Below, piece after piece: positions 1 to 7,821 of a stretch of 64,000 bases of DNA; position 1 is the stretch's first letter, and the number at the start of each line of letters is the position of its first letter. The notes beneath the pieces were generated by a model. It searched no databases, was not told the origin of the DNA, and saw nothing but the letters and a program-made list of their open reading frames with translations. The DNA lies in assembly GCF_900104085.1 (NCBI RefSeq), contig NZ_FNLD01000002.1, forward strand, positions 372,001-436,000, in the 5' to 3' direction. The position numbers and the translations under genes are program-made. The stretch comes from Pseudoxanthomonas sp. CF125 (lineage in GTDB: Bacteria > Pseudomonadota > Gammaproteobacteria > Xanthomonadales > Xanthomonadaceae).

Positions 1-48
1 CAGGGGCAAAGCTAGAGCTGGAGCTGGGCCCCGATCAGGGCCCGCCGG

Positions 49-1152
49 TCACTCCAACAACCGCGCCCAGCCTTCCATGCCTTCCACCCGCGCCAGCATC
101 AGCTTGACGCACACCAGCAACGGCACCGCCAGCAGCAGGCCGACGATGCCCCACAGCCAGCCGAACAGCATCAGCGCCAGGATCAGCACCAGCGGCGACA
201 GCGCCATGCGCCGGCCCAGCACGATGGGGGTGACGATCTGGCCTTCCAGCGTGTGCAGCCCCAGGTAGACCAGTACCGGCAACACCGACAGCCACGGTTC
301 CTTGTAGGTCACGAAACCCACCAGCAGCATCACGCCCATGCCGATCAACGCGCCCACGTACGGGGCGAAATTCAGCAGCGCCACCATCGTGCCCCACAGC
401 AGGGCTTCCTGCAGCGGAATATCCAGCGCATACAGAATGCCCGCGTAGACCAGCCCCACCACCGCGTTGATCACGGTGATGGTCAGTACATAGCGCGACA
501 GTTCGCGTTCGATGGAATGCATCAGGTCCACGGTGAACTTCTGCTTCTGCCGGCCGGGCAGCAACGCGATCGCATTGCGCTGCAGGTTTTCGCCGTAGAC
601 CAGGAAGAAGAACGTCAGCAGCACCACCGCCAGCACCGAGGCCAGCATGCGCGGGGTGGCGGTGAGCACTTTGTAGGGGTCGTCCACCTGGGTGCGCACC
701 ACTTGCACTTTCTTGGCGCTCTCGCCGCCGGCGGCGCGGGCGATGTTCTCGGCGGCGCGGTTGGCGTCCTGCATGGGTTTGGCCAGCTCGCGCAGCCGGG
801 GGGTCAGTTCGCGCAGTTCCCGCGGCACATCGCGGAACCAGTCGCCGGCCGGCACGATCAGCTGGCTGCCCAGCGCGCCCGCACCGGCGATGCCGCCCAC
901 CACCACCACCAGGGCGGCGACGAAGCGCGGCACCCACAGCCGCTTCAGCACACGGATGATGGGGTTGGCCACCAGCGCGAAGAACATGCTCAGCAAGATG
1001 GGCAGCAACAGGTCCTGCGCCGCCCACAGGGTGTAGCCGATCGCCAGCGTGGCCAGTATCTGCAGCGCGGCGGAGGCGCGCGGGCGGCGTGGCGGCGGCA
1101 CTGCTTGGCCGCTGTGGTCAACCGCTTGCGGATCGCTGGGGGAAAGGCTCAA
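49..1152 (-). CDS. AI-2E family transporter (PerM/TqsA-like permease)
   Basis: Inner-membrane permease of the AI-2E exporter/UPF0118 family. The protein shows two N-terminal hydrophobic segments (after RPRASAALQ), a soluble periplasmic stretch with many Arg/Glu, and a block of C-terminal transmembrane helices. The C-terminal signature EGQIVTPIVLGRRM followed by a Leu/Trp-rich helix is typical of the family. Length (about 367 residues) fits. The open frame extends upstream to 1302, but that part translates a palindromic repeat (1198-1287), so I prefer a TTG start at 1152 giving MSLSPSDPQAV; a GTG at 1101 is an alternative. No convincing Shine-Dalgarno sequence is visible for either. The exported substrate cannot be told from sequence; family members are linked to autoinducer-2 or Na+/Li+ export. 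Confidence 0.85.
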   Translation of the reverse strand: MSLSPSDPQAVDHSGQAVPPPRRPRASAALQILATLAIGYTLWAAQDLLLPILLSMFFALVANPIIRVLKRLWVPRFVAALVVVVGGIAGAGALGSQLIVPAGDWFRDVPRELRELTPRLRELAKPMQDANRAAENIARAAGGESAKKVQVVRTQVDDPYKVLTATPRMLASVLAVVLLTFFFLVYGENLQRNAIALLPGRQKQKFTVDLMHSIERELSRYVLTITVINAVVGLVYAGILYALDIPLQEALLWGTMVALLNFAPYVGALIGMGVMLLVGFVTYKEPWLSVLPVLVYLGLHTLEGQIVTPIVLGRRMALSPLVLILALMLFGWLWGIVGLLLAVPLLVCVKLMLARVEGMEGWARLLE

Positions 1153-1197
1153 AGGACACGCTCGCGCAAGATGAGGAGACGACGAAAGGGAATGATC

Positions 1198-1287
1198 GGT
1201 GGGAGCGCCGTCCCGGCGCGAGCTTTTGGCTGGAAGGAACGCATGGATCGGTGACTCAAGAGCTCGCGCCGGGACGGCGCTCCCACC
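1198..1287. repeat. Long inverted repeat between permease and yqj-like cluster
   Basis: Two arms of 30 bases (1198-1227 and 1258-1287) are reverse complements with a single mismatch and enclose a 30-base loop. The arm core reads GGGAGCGCCGTCCCGGCGCG. A third partial copy (GGCGCTCCCAC) follows at about 1289-1301. It behaves like a REP-type intergenic palindrome and could also act as a bidirectional transcription terminator between two minus-strand units. Confidence 0.85.
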
Positions 1288-1313
1288 AGGGCGCTCCCAC
1301 ACTGGGGGAGGTT

Positions 1314-1772
1314 TCAGCGTTCGGAGATTTCGGTGGCCGCCTCGGCCGGTCGCGGTTCGGTGCGGAAAACTTCGTCCGGGGTGCCGGTCTGCCGAGCCGA
1401 CGGCCGCACGTACTCGAACTGCTGCTGCGCCGGGTCCGCGGTGTCTTCCGCCGCCCCATCGGCGACCACGCCTTCAGCCGTGTCGGCCGCACCTTGCGCC
1501 GTCTCCGCCGCCACCGTCGCCTGCACCGAAGCGAACAGCCCCGACACCGCGCCGATCATCTGCAGCAGCCGCGGCCCGCTCAGCGCGCGCAGCGGTTCGG
1601 CGCGGCCGGAGATGAAACCGCTGACCAGCCCGGCGGCGACGATGCGCGCCGGGGTCCAGCCTTCGCGCCAGTTGAGTTTCAGGGCGGCCCACTGCTCGCG
1701 CGTGCGTTCGCCGCGGCTCTCCACCCGGCGCTCGGCGATGTTCACCCGCCGCTGCAGCTGCTTGTAGTTCAT
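1314..1772 (-). CDS. Hypothetical protein in yqjK position of a yqjD-yqjE-like cluster
   Basis: A 152-residue protein starting MNYKQLQRRVNIAERRVESR. Its N-terminus is a charged helix rich in Arg/Glu, followed by a moderately hydrophobic stretch (IVAAGLVSGFISG, then GPRLLQMIGAVSGLFASVQA) and an acidic, Ala-rich tail containing Thr/Ala/Asp. The ATG overlaps the stop of the preceding holin-like gene by four bases (ATGA), which indicates translational coupling. I recognise no catalytic motif. In E. coli the equivalent place after yqjD-yqjE is taken by yqjK, and this protein may be a loose counterpart, but that rests on gene order only. It probably associates with the inner membrane. Confidence 0.7.
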   Translation of the reverse strand: MNYKQLQRRVNIAERRVESRGERTREQWAALKLNWREGWTPARIVAAGLVSGFISGRAEPLRALSGPRLLQMIGAVSGLFASVQATVAAETAQGAADTAEGVVADGAAEDTADPAQQQFEYVRPSARQTGTPDEVFRTEPRPAEAATEISER

Positions 1773-2248
1773 GGCGGCGTCCCGGGCTTGTCGTCTTCCT
1801 CTTCCTCGCCTTCGTCGCCGATACCCAGGCGCGCCAGCTGACGGCGCGTGGCGTGCAGGCCGGCGCATTCGAAGTAATGGATGGTGCGCCACACGGCGAT
1901 GGCGGTGACCGCGCTGCTCAGCACCGCGGCGAAGGACAGCGACTGCAGCCACGACCAGCCCAGCCGCTGCAACACCGCGATCAACGCGCCCACCACCAGC
2001 AACCAGGCCGAAGCGCCGAACACGATACCCACCGCCACCCACGCCAGCGCACGGCCCATCGCACTGCGCGCCAGCGCCAGGTCGGCCGAGATCAGGCGGC
2101 GCAGCGCGCGCCCGGTGTCCTTGGCCGAGGCCAGAGTCGCCTTGCCGGCAGCGCCGATGCGCCGCACGCTTTCATCCAGGTGCGGCGGCTTGACGTCGGC
2201 CTGGGGCTCGTCGCCTGCCGACGCGCCGGGCAGCTCGTTGTCGCTCAT
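1769..2248 (-). CDS. Phage holin family / YqjE-like membrane protein
   Basis: A 159-residue protein with a soluble N-terminus (MSDNELPGASAGDEPQADVK), a helical segment carrying basic residues (TGRALRRLISADLALARSAM), then two adjacent transmembrane helices (about residues 68-90 and 98-118, VGIVFGASAWLLVVGALIAV and SLSFAAVLSSAVTAIAVW), and a charged acidic tail. This two-helix plan and its place directly after a YqjD-like gene match the YqjE/DUF1469 phage-holin superfamily. The function is unknown; E. coli YqjE is an inner-membrane protein. It overlaps the next gene by ATGA. An alternative would be any small two-helix membrane protein, but the gene neighbourhood supports YqjE. Confidence 0.78.
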   Translation of the reverse strand: MSDNELPGASAGDEPQADVKPPHLDESVRRIGAAGKATLASAKDTGRALRRLISADLALARSAMGRALAWVAVGIVFGASAWLLVVGALIAVLQRLGWSWLQSLSFAAVLSSAVTAIAVWRTIHYFECAGLHATRRQLARLGIGDEGEEEEDDKPGTPP

Positions 2249-2260
2249 GCGGTGTGCGGC

Positions 2261-2632
2261 TTACTTGTCGCCGCCGCCGCTGCGCGCCAATTTGGCGATG
2301 ATCCAGCCGGCGGCGAAAGCCACGCCGAAGGAAGCCAGCGGACGTTCGCGGATCAGGTCGGCGGCGCTGTCGATCAGGTCGCGGCCCTTGTCCATCAGAT
2401 GGTCCACCTGTTCCATCGCAGCGGCGCCGCCCGATTCGGCGGCGGCCAATCCGGACAGCGCGCTGTCGGCCAGTTCGGCCTTCACGTTGGCCTTGCCCAG
2501 TTTCAATTCATCGCCCGCCGAACCTGCGGCGCCCTTGATGGCTTCGCTGGCGGCGGCGGCGGCGGATTTGAGATGCGAACCGGCTTCGCCCAGGTTGCTC
2601 TTCAATGCATCGGTCGCGGTGGGGTTGTTCAT
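2261..2632 (-). CDS. DUF883/YqjD-ElaB-like ribosome-anchoring protein
   Basis: A 123-residue, Ala-rich, largely helical protein ending in the family hallmark: an amphipathic IRERPLASFGVAFAAGWIIA segment followed by a short basic/Gly tail. E. coli YqjD, ElaB and YgaM share this RERP-plus-glycine-zipper membrane anchor and attach ribosomes to the inner membrane in stationary phase; that role is inferred here. A strong ribosome-binding site (AGGAGAAAACC) precedes the ATG. It is the first gene of a three-gene minus-strand cluster (DUF883, holin-like, 152-residue protein) with a 12-base gap to the next gene. In E. coli this type of gene is RpoS-controlled; no such promoter was verified here. Confidence 0.85.
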   Translation of the reverse strand: MNNPTATDALKSNLGEAGSHLKSAAAAASEAIKGAAGSAGDELKLGKANVKAELADSALSGLAAAESGGAAAMEQVDHLMDKGRDLIDSAADLIRERPLASFGVAFAAGWIIAKLARSGGGDK

Positions 2633-2748
2633 GGTTTTCTCCTGGTGTGGAAGACGGGCGCGTTCAAGCCATTGGCCCGGTTGGGGAGATACATCTATAA
2701 CAGGCCGCCATTAACAAGTCGTCATCGCGGCGTCGCATCAAATGTGAG

Positions 2749-4191
2749 TTATTGCACCAGTAGGTTGCCGCGTGCGTTGCCGCGCATGATCTGCAGCACC
2801 AGTTGTGGTGGTTTGCGGGCGAAGCTGGCCTGGAAACCGGCCAGATCGGTGAACTCGCCAGTAGTCGCGCCCAAGACCACATCGTCGGGCTGCAACTGGT
2901 TCTGCGCGGCGCGGCTGCCGCGTGCCACGTCTTTGACCAGCACGCCACTTAGCCCAGCGCTGCGCAGGGCCTCGGGTAGGTCGGCGAATGAGGCGCCGGT
3001 CAGGCGTGGGTCCAGCGACGCGCCGGCTACTGCTCCGGGCTGCGCCTTGAGCGCGGCGCGCAGGGTCAGCGGTTTGCCGTCGCGGCGCAGTTCCAACGCT
3101 ATCGCGTTGCCGACCGGCTGCAGGCCTTCGTAGTTGTGCAGCGCCTCGGCGCTGTCGATGCGCTGGCCGTTGGCGGCCACCACCACGTCGCCCGCCTTCA
3201 GGCCGGCCGCCGCCGCGCCGGAACCGGCGTAGATGCGGGTGATCAGCGCGCCGCGGGTTTCGCTGATGCCCAGACCCTTGGCCAGGTCGGCGGTCAGCGT
3301 CTGCGATTCCAGGCCCAGAGTGCCGCGGATCACCACGCCGTTGTTCTTCAGCAGCTGATTCACCACATCGCGCGCCAGGTTGGAGGGGATGGCCAGGCCC
3401 AGGCCGATGTTGCCGGCCATGCTGCCCTGCGGGTTGAGGCTGGCGGTGTTGATGCCCACCAGCTGGCCCTGCAGGTTGACCAGCGCGCCACCGGAATTGC
3501 CCGGGTTGATCGAAGCGTCGGTCTGGATGAAGTTCTGCAACCCCAGCCCGCGGATGCCGCTGCGTCCCACCGCCGAGACGATGCCCGAAGTCACCGTCTG
3601 GCTCAGCCCGAACGGATTGCCGATGGCCACTACGAAATCGCCCACGTTCAGCGCACCACTGTCGGCCAGCGGCACCGCGGTCAGGTTATCGGCGCGGATC
3701 TGGATCAGGGCCACGTCGGTGTCGGCGTCCGAACCCCGGAATTCGGCCTTCAGCGTGCGCCCGTCGGCCAGGGTCACCGACACGTCGTCGGCGTTTTCGA
3801 TCACGTGGTGGTTGGTCAGCACATAGCCGTTCACCGCATCGATGATCACGCCCGAACCCAGCGACTCGTTGATGCGTTCCTGCGGAATGTTGGGGAACAT
3901 GCGGCGGAAGAACGGATCGTTGGCGAACGGGTTGCGTACCCGCACCACCTGTTTGGTGTTCACGCTGACCACCGCCGGCATCACCTTCTGCAGCATCGGC
4001 GCCAGCGAAGGCAGCGGCTGGCCGTTGACCGCCGCCGGCAGCGAGCCGATCGCCGGAACCAGGGCAGGGGCGTGGGCGGGGGCCGGCGCGGCCTGGGCAG
4101 GCTGTTCCAGCAAAGCGTTCAGGCCGGTGGCGGCGAATCCGCCGAAGGCGGCAGCGGCGGCAAGGGCGATCAGGGTGGGGAGCGGGCGCAT
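2749..4191 (-). CDS. Deg/HtrA-family periplasmic serine protease with two PDZ domains
   Basis: A 480-residue DegQ/DegP/MucD-type protease and chaperone of the envelope. It begins with a Sec signal peptide (MRPLPTLIALAAAAAFGGFA). The trypsin-like domain carries the triad His129 (NHHV), Asp159 (DTDVALI) and Ser233 (GNSGG), with the substrate-binding GNPFGLSQTVTSGIVSA loop. Two PDZ domains follow, the first with the carboxylate-binding GTLGLESQTL region and the second near SGVLVKDVARGS. Length is normal for the family. The frame is open to 4281, but the extra 30 residues lack a signal and lie ahead of a perfect leader, so ATG 4191 was chosen. It reads away from nrdJa, sharing a long divergent intergenic region. 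DegP cannot be separated from DegQ by sequence alone. Confidence 0.93.
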   Translation of the reverse strand: MRPLPTLIALAAAAAFGGFAATGLNALLEQPAQAAPAPAHAPALVPAIGSLPAAVNGQPLPSLAPMLQKVMPAVVSVNTKQVVRVRNPFANDPFFRRMFPNIPQERINESLGSGVIIDAVNGYVLTNHHVIENADDVSVTLADGRTLKAEFRGSDADTDVALIQIRADNLTAVPLADSGALNVGDFVVAIGNPFGLSQTVTSGIVSAVGRSGIRGLGLQNFIQTDASINPGNSGGALVNLQGQLVGINTASLNPQGSMAGNIGLGLAIPSNLARDVVNQLLKNNGVVIRGTLGLESQTLTADLAKGLGISETRGALITRIYAGSGAAAAGLKAGDVVVAANGQRIDSAEALHNYEGLQPVGNAIALELRRDGKPLTLRAALKAQPGAVAGASLDPRLTGASFADLPEALRSAGLSGVLVKDVARGSRAAQNQLQPDDVVLGATTGEFTDLAGFQASFARKPPQLVLQIMRGNARGNLLVQ

Positions 4192-4385
4192 GGTCGGAGG
4201 GTCGCGGGAAAGGTGGGAGGGGGGGGGCGGCTGGCCGGCCGCCAGAGGCGGGCAGGCGCCTATATGAACGAGTGTGATCAACGCGCCCTAAACCGGCAAT
4301 GAAGTCGGCCGGCGGGTCTTTCGGGCGTTCCCCAAAACTGAACAGGGGTGTCATTAAAAATCATTACGGAATAGCCTTTTTGCCG

Positions 4386-4414
4386 TTGACAGGCCGGCCG
4401 GGCGGGCGTAGCTT
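4386..4414 (+). promoter_or_regulatory. Candidate sigma70 promoter upstream of nrdJa
   Basis: TTGACA at 4386-4391, a 17-base GC-rich spacer, and TAGCTT at 4409-4414. This would produce a leader of about 330 bases before the nrdJa ATG. A hairpin AAGCA/TGCTT lies around 4466-4484. I looked for the cobalamin riboswitch B12 box in this leader because the enzyme needs adenosylcobalamin, and did not see one. Confidence 0.45.
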
Positions 4415-4691
4415 GCAGCCTTCGCTTTAGCCACTAGATATAGCGGTCAGATGCGAAACGGACCCAAGCAGTAGGGTTTTTGCTTGGAAATAGGGCGCTG
4501 GAGGGGAAGCGCATGGCATTGACGGCGACGCTGGTTTTACGGGACCGCACGCACAATTTGCAGTCCACCGCTGCGTCTGACGCGCCGCGGTGCGAACCGA
4601 CGTCCCGGCCAATCCGGTCCGTAACTAACCTGCAGCAACCACGCACCGGCCGGCACGACCGTCCGGGCGCATAAGAACGAGTTCCACAACA

Positions 4692-4736
4692 GTTTTAGAC
4701 ACCAACGTTTCAGACACCATCGTTTTAGAACAGGGA
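4692..4736 (+). repeat. 15-bp tandem repeat abutting the nrdJa ribosome-binding site
   Basis: Three head-to-tail copies of a 15-mer: GTTTTAGACACCAAC (4692-4706), GTTTCAGACACCATC (4707-4721) and a diverging GTTTTAGAACAGGGA (4722-4736). The third copy contains the AGGGAGA ribosome-binding site. The exact 15-base phase (about 1.5 helical turns) and location just before the start codon suggest a regulatory or translational control element, but no known factor is recognised. Confidence 0.7.
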
Positions 4737-4749
4737 GAACAACAGAATC

Positions 4750-6906
4750 ATGAGCACGGTGCGCCTCGAGGCGGTTAAAACAGAAGAAGCTGCAGGGTCC
4801 CTGGTCCCGATGCAGCCGGCCTCGCAAGACATCTGGGACAAGAAGTACCGGTTGAAGACCAAGCAGGGCGAGGCGATCGACGCCGACATCGACGGCACCT
4901 ACCAGCGCGTGGCCCGCGCCCTGTCCGACGCCGAACCCACCGCCGAGAAGCGCGCCTACTGGTACGAGCGCTTCCTCTGGGCGCTGCGCCGCGGGGCCAT
5001 TCCCGCCGGCCGCATCACTTCCAACGCCGGCGCGCTGGAGCACAAGCCCGCCACCTCCACCATCAACTGCACCGTGTCCGGCACCATCGAGGACTCGATG
5101 GACGGCATCCTGGACAAGGTCCACGAAGCCGGCCTGACCCTCAAGGCCGGCTGCGGCATCGGCTATGAATTCAGCACCCTGCGTCCGCGCGGCGCGTTCG
5201 TCGCCGGCGCCGGCGCGTACACCTCCGGCCCGATGTCCTTCATGGATATCTACGACAAGATGTGCTTCACCGTGTCCTCGGCCGGCGGCCGCCGCGGTGC
5301 GCAGATGGGCACCTTCGACGTGTCCCACCCGGACGTGAAGGACTTCATCCGCGCCAAGCGCGAAGACGGGCGCCTGCGCCAGTTCAACCTGTCCCTGTTG
5401 ATCACCGACGGCTTCATGGATGCGGTGGCCAAGGACGCCGACTGGCCGCTGGTGTTCCCGGTCAACGCCAAGGAACAGGGCGAGATCAACATCGACGACG
5501 AGTCCGAGGTGATCTGGCGCGAGTGGCCCACCCACAAGAACTACGTCAGCCGCGACGACGGCCTGGTGGCCTGCAAGATCTACGGCCACATCCGCGCGCG
5601 TCACCTGTGGGACATGATCATGGTCTCCACATACGACTACGCCGAGCCGGGCTTCATCCTCATCGACCGCGTCAACGAGATGAACAACAACTGGTGGTGC
5701 GAAAACATCCGCGCCACCAACCCCTGCGGCGAGCAGCCGCTGCCGCCCTACGGCGCCTGCCTGCTGGGTTCGGTCAACCTGACCACTTTCGTGCGCAAGC
5801 CCTTCACCGACCAGGCGAGCTTCGACTGGGAGGAATACAAGGAAGTGGTGCGCGTGTTCACCCGCATGCTGGACAACGTGGTGGAAGTGAACGGCCTGCC
5901 GCTGGAGCAGCAGCGCGCCGAGATCCTGCGCAAGCGCCGCCACGGCATGGGCTTCCTGGGCCTGGGTTCCACCCTGACCATGCTGCAGATGAAGTACGGC
6001 AGCCCCGAGTCCTGCGAGTTCACCGAATCCATCGCCCGCGACATGGCCGTGGCCGGCTGGGAAATGGGTCTGGCGCTGGCCAAGGAGAAAGGCGCCGCGC
6101 CGATCATGGAGGAACTCTTCGACGTCACCGCCGCCATGCTGCGCCAGCGCCCGGAAATGTCCAAGGACGGCTGGCGCATCGGCCAGCAGATTCCCGGCAA
6201 GGTGCTGCACGCCAAATACAGCCGCTACATGCAGCGCATCGCCACGGTCTCGCCCGAGCTGGTGGACGAGCTGGCCGAAATCGGCAGCCGCTTCACCCAC
6301 CACAGCTCCATCGCGCCCACCGGCACCATTTCGCTGAGCCTGGCCAATAACGCTTCCAACGGCATCGAGCCTTCGTTCGCCCATCACTACAGCCGCAACG
6401 TGATCCGCGAAGGCAAGAAGTCCAAGGAAAAGGTCGACGTGTTCTCCTACGAGCTGCTGGCCTACCGCCACCTGGTCAACCCGGCGGCCATGCCCTTCGC
6501 CGAAGACGCCGCCGGCAAGCTGCCCGACTATTTCATCAGCGCCGACGACATCAACCCCAAGGAGCACGTGGACGTGCAGGCCGCGGCGCAGAAGTGGGTG
6601 GACAGCTCCATCTCCAAGACCGCCAACGTGCCCACCGACTACCCGTACGAGCAGTTCAAGGACATCTACCGCTACGCCCACCAGCAGGGCCTGAAGGGGT
6701 GCACCACCTTCCGCTTCAACCCGGCCGCCTTCCAGGGCGTGCTGGTCAAGGAAGCGGACCTGGAAAACACCACCTACCGCTTCGAGCTGGAAGACGGCAG
6801 CGTGATCGAGGTCAAGGGCAACGAGCAGATCGAATACGACGGCGAAATGCACACCGCCGCCAACCTGTTCGACGCCCTGAAAGAAGGCTATTACGGCAAG
6901 TTCTAG
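4750..6906 (+). CDS. nrdJa: Class II ribonucleotide reductase, adenosylcobalamin-dependent, large part
   Basis: A 718-residue catalytic subunit that reduces ribonucleotides to deoxyribonucleotides using adenosylcobalamin. It contains the redox cysteine Cys107 (STINCTVSGT), the Gly-rich GGRRGAQMGTFDVSHPD segment, the active-site N-P-C-G-E motif (Asn324, Cys326, Glu328) and the GACLLGSVNLT strand of the ten-stranded barrel, then SSIAPTGTISL and the C-terminal KGCTTFRFNPAAFQGVLV. The chain ends without the C-terminal Cys pair found in one-piece class II enzymes; that pair sits in the separate gene at 7822 (NrdJb), as in the Pseudomonas aeruginosa NrdJa/NrdJb arrangement. The ATG has an AGGGAGA site nine bases upstream. 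It works with or without oxygen, complementing class I enzymes encoded elsewhere. Confidence 0.92.
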   Translation: MSTVRLEAVKTEEAAGSLVPMQPASQDIWDKKYRLKTKQGEAIDADIDGTYQRVARALSDAEPTAEKRAYWYERFLWALRRGAIPAGRITSNAGALEHKPATSTINCTVSGTIEDSMDGILDKVHEAGLTLKAGCGIGYEFSTLRPRGAFVAGAGAYTSGPMSFMDIYDKMCFTVSSAGGRRGAQMGTFDVSHPDVKDFIRAKREDGRLRQFNLSLLITDGFMDAVAKDADWPLVFPVNAKEQGEINIDDESEVIWREWPTHKNYVSRDDGLVACKIYGHIRARHLWDMIMVSTYDYAEPGFILIDRVNEMNNNWWCENIRATNPCGEQPLPPYGACLLGSVNLTTFVRKPFTDQASFDWEEYKEVVRVFTRMLDNVVEVNGLPLEQQRAEILRKRRHGMGFLGLGSTLTMLQMKYGSPESCEFTESIARDMAVAGWEMGLALAKEKGAAPIMEELFDVTAAMLRQRPEMSKDGWRIGQQIPGKVLHAKYSRYMQRIATVSPELVDELAEIGSRFTHHSSIAPTGTISLSLANNASNGIEPSFAHHYSRNVIREGKKSKEKVDVFSYELLAYRHLVNPAAMPFAEDAAGKLPDYFISADDINPKEHVDVQAAAQKWVDSSISKTANVPTDYPYEQFKDIYRYAHQQGLKGCTTFRFNPAAFQGVLVKEADLENTTYRFELEDGSVIEVKGNEQIEYDGEMHTAANLFDALKEGYYGKF

Positions 6907-6923
6907 AAACAACCAAGCGAAGA

Positions 6924-7087
6924 ACCCTTCCCCCGTTCACGGGGGAAGGTGCCCGAAGGGCGGATGGGGGCAGACGCTCGCGCAGACCTCAAAGCAAGCA
7001 ACCACACCGAACGATGCGCCACCCCCCATCCCAACCCCGTATCAAGTACGGGGCAGGCTCTTCCCCCGTAAACGGAGGAAGGGGCAG
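6924..7087. repeat. REP-like element pair (CCTTCCCCCG type) after nrdJa
   Basis: Two related palindromic units. The first (6924-6970) is a CTTCCCCCGTTCACGGGGGAAG hairpin-type sequence followed by GGTGCCCGAAGGGCGGATGGGG. The second (about 7022-7087) is the inverted counterpart ending TCTTCCCCCGTAAACGGAGGAAGGGG, with an internal hairpin CCCCGTATCAAGTACGGGG. The same element occurs inside nrdJb at 8449-8499. Strong GC hairpins here may reduce transcription into the next gene. Confidence 0.8.
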
Positions 7088-7168
7088 CCCACCCACCACT
7101 CCCACCCTCACACCAACCGGTATAGCATCAGCTCTGTACCAAACCCACGGCCCCAGGAGGGCATCTAC

Positions 7169-7684
7169 ATGAGCAACGGAAACGGTGTGGTGGCGACCCT
7201 CACGGGCGCTGCAGAAAGCGTGAAAGAAACCGCAAGCAACATCGGCAGCTCAATCGCATCGACCGCCAGCGGCGCAGTCGCCTCGGTCAAGAAGTCGGCG
7301 AAGAAAGCGCGCAAGGCCGCCACCAAGCGCGTCACCGCCGCCAAGAAGGCCGTCGCCAAGCGCACCGACAAGGCCAGCAAGGCGGTGAAGAAGACCGTGG
7401 CCAAGGCCAAGAAGAAGCTCGCTTCGGCCAGCGCCTCGGCCAAGGCCGAAGCCGTCGCGTTGAAGAAGAAGGTAGGCAAGAAGACCGCCACCAAGAAGAC
7501 CGCGAAGAAGGCAGCCAAGAAAGTCGCCAAGAAGTCCGTAGCCAAGAAGGCGCCGGCCAAGAAGACGGCGAAGAAAGCCGTCAAGAAAGCCGCGCCAAGG
7601 AAAGCCGCAAAGAAAGTAGCCAAAAAGGCAGCCCCCAAGAAGGCCGCCAAGAAGGCAGTGAAGAAAGCCGCAAAGAAAAAGTAA
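7169..7684 (+). CDS. Histone H1-like lysine/alanine-rich (KAAK) protein
   Basis: A 171-residue protein in two parts. The first 35 residues (MSNGNGVVATLTGAAESVKE) are a Ser/Thr/Ala-rich, roughly neutral stretch. The rest is a long basic tail of KKAAK/KKTAKK/KKVAKK units that continues to the last residue (KKAAKKK), resembling eukaryotic histone H1 tails and bacterial AlgP/Hc1/HupB-tail proteins. Such proteins bind DNA non-specifically and influence nucleoid packing; the role is inferred from composition. It sits between the two halves of the ribonucleotide reductase. The ATG is preceded by a CCAGGAGGGCATCTAC ribosome-binding site. Codons are GC-rich like the neighbours. The repeats are prone to length variation between strains. 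Confidence 0.85.
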   Translation: MSNGNGVVATLTGAAESVKETASNIGSSIASTASGAVASVKKSAKKARKAATKRVTAAKKAVAKRTDKASKAVKKTVAKAKKKLASASASAKAEAVALKKKVGKKTATKKTAKKAAKKVAKKSVAKKAPAKKTAKKAVKKAAPRKAAKKVAKKAAPKKAAKKAVKKAAKKK

Positions 7685-7695
7685 TCCACTGAAAG

Positions 7696-7740
7696 AACCC
7701 CTCTCCCGCCTGCGGGAGAGGGGCAGGGGTGAGGGCCGCC
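7696..7740. repeat. GC hairpin (CCCCTCTCCCGC type) after the KAAK gene
   Basis: CCCCTCTCCCGC and GCGGGAGAGGGG form a near-perfect 12-bp stem with a very short loop, followed by CAGGGGTGAGGGC. It resembles the common xanthomonad intergenic palindrome that also occurs in a diverged form at 6924 and 8449. It could terminate transcription of the KAAK gene, although no U-tract follows. Confidence 0.75.
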
Positions 7741-7821
7741 CTTAGCGCTGACCCAACCCCGCCGAGCCCCAACCGAACCACCTACCAAGCCACACAACAC
7801 AAGCAATCAGGAACCCGCTCC

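Noticed and set aside
2749-4354. Frames overlapping the Deg protease on both strands
   Set aside because: The protease has the full catalytic triad and two PDZ domains; the overlapping frames carry no motif.
4415-4749. Cobalamin riboswitch before nrdJa
   Set aside because: Expected by function, but I found no B12-box or the conserved core, so it is not claimed.
4537-6912. A 791-residue minus-strand frame opposite nrdJa
   Set aside because: It is the complement of a clear class II reductase gene; the translation is Val/Gly/His-rich with no domain.
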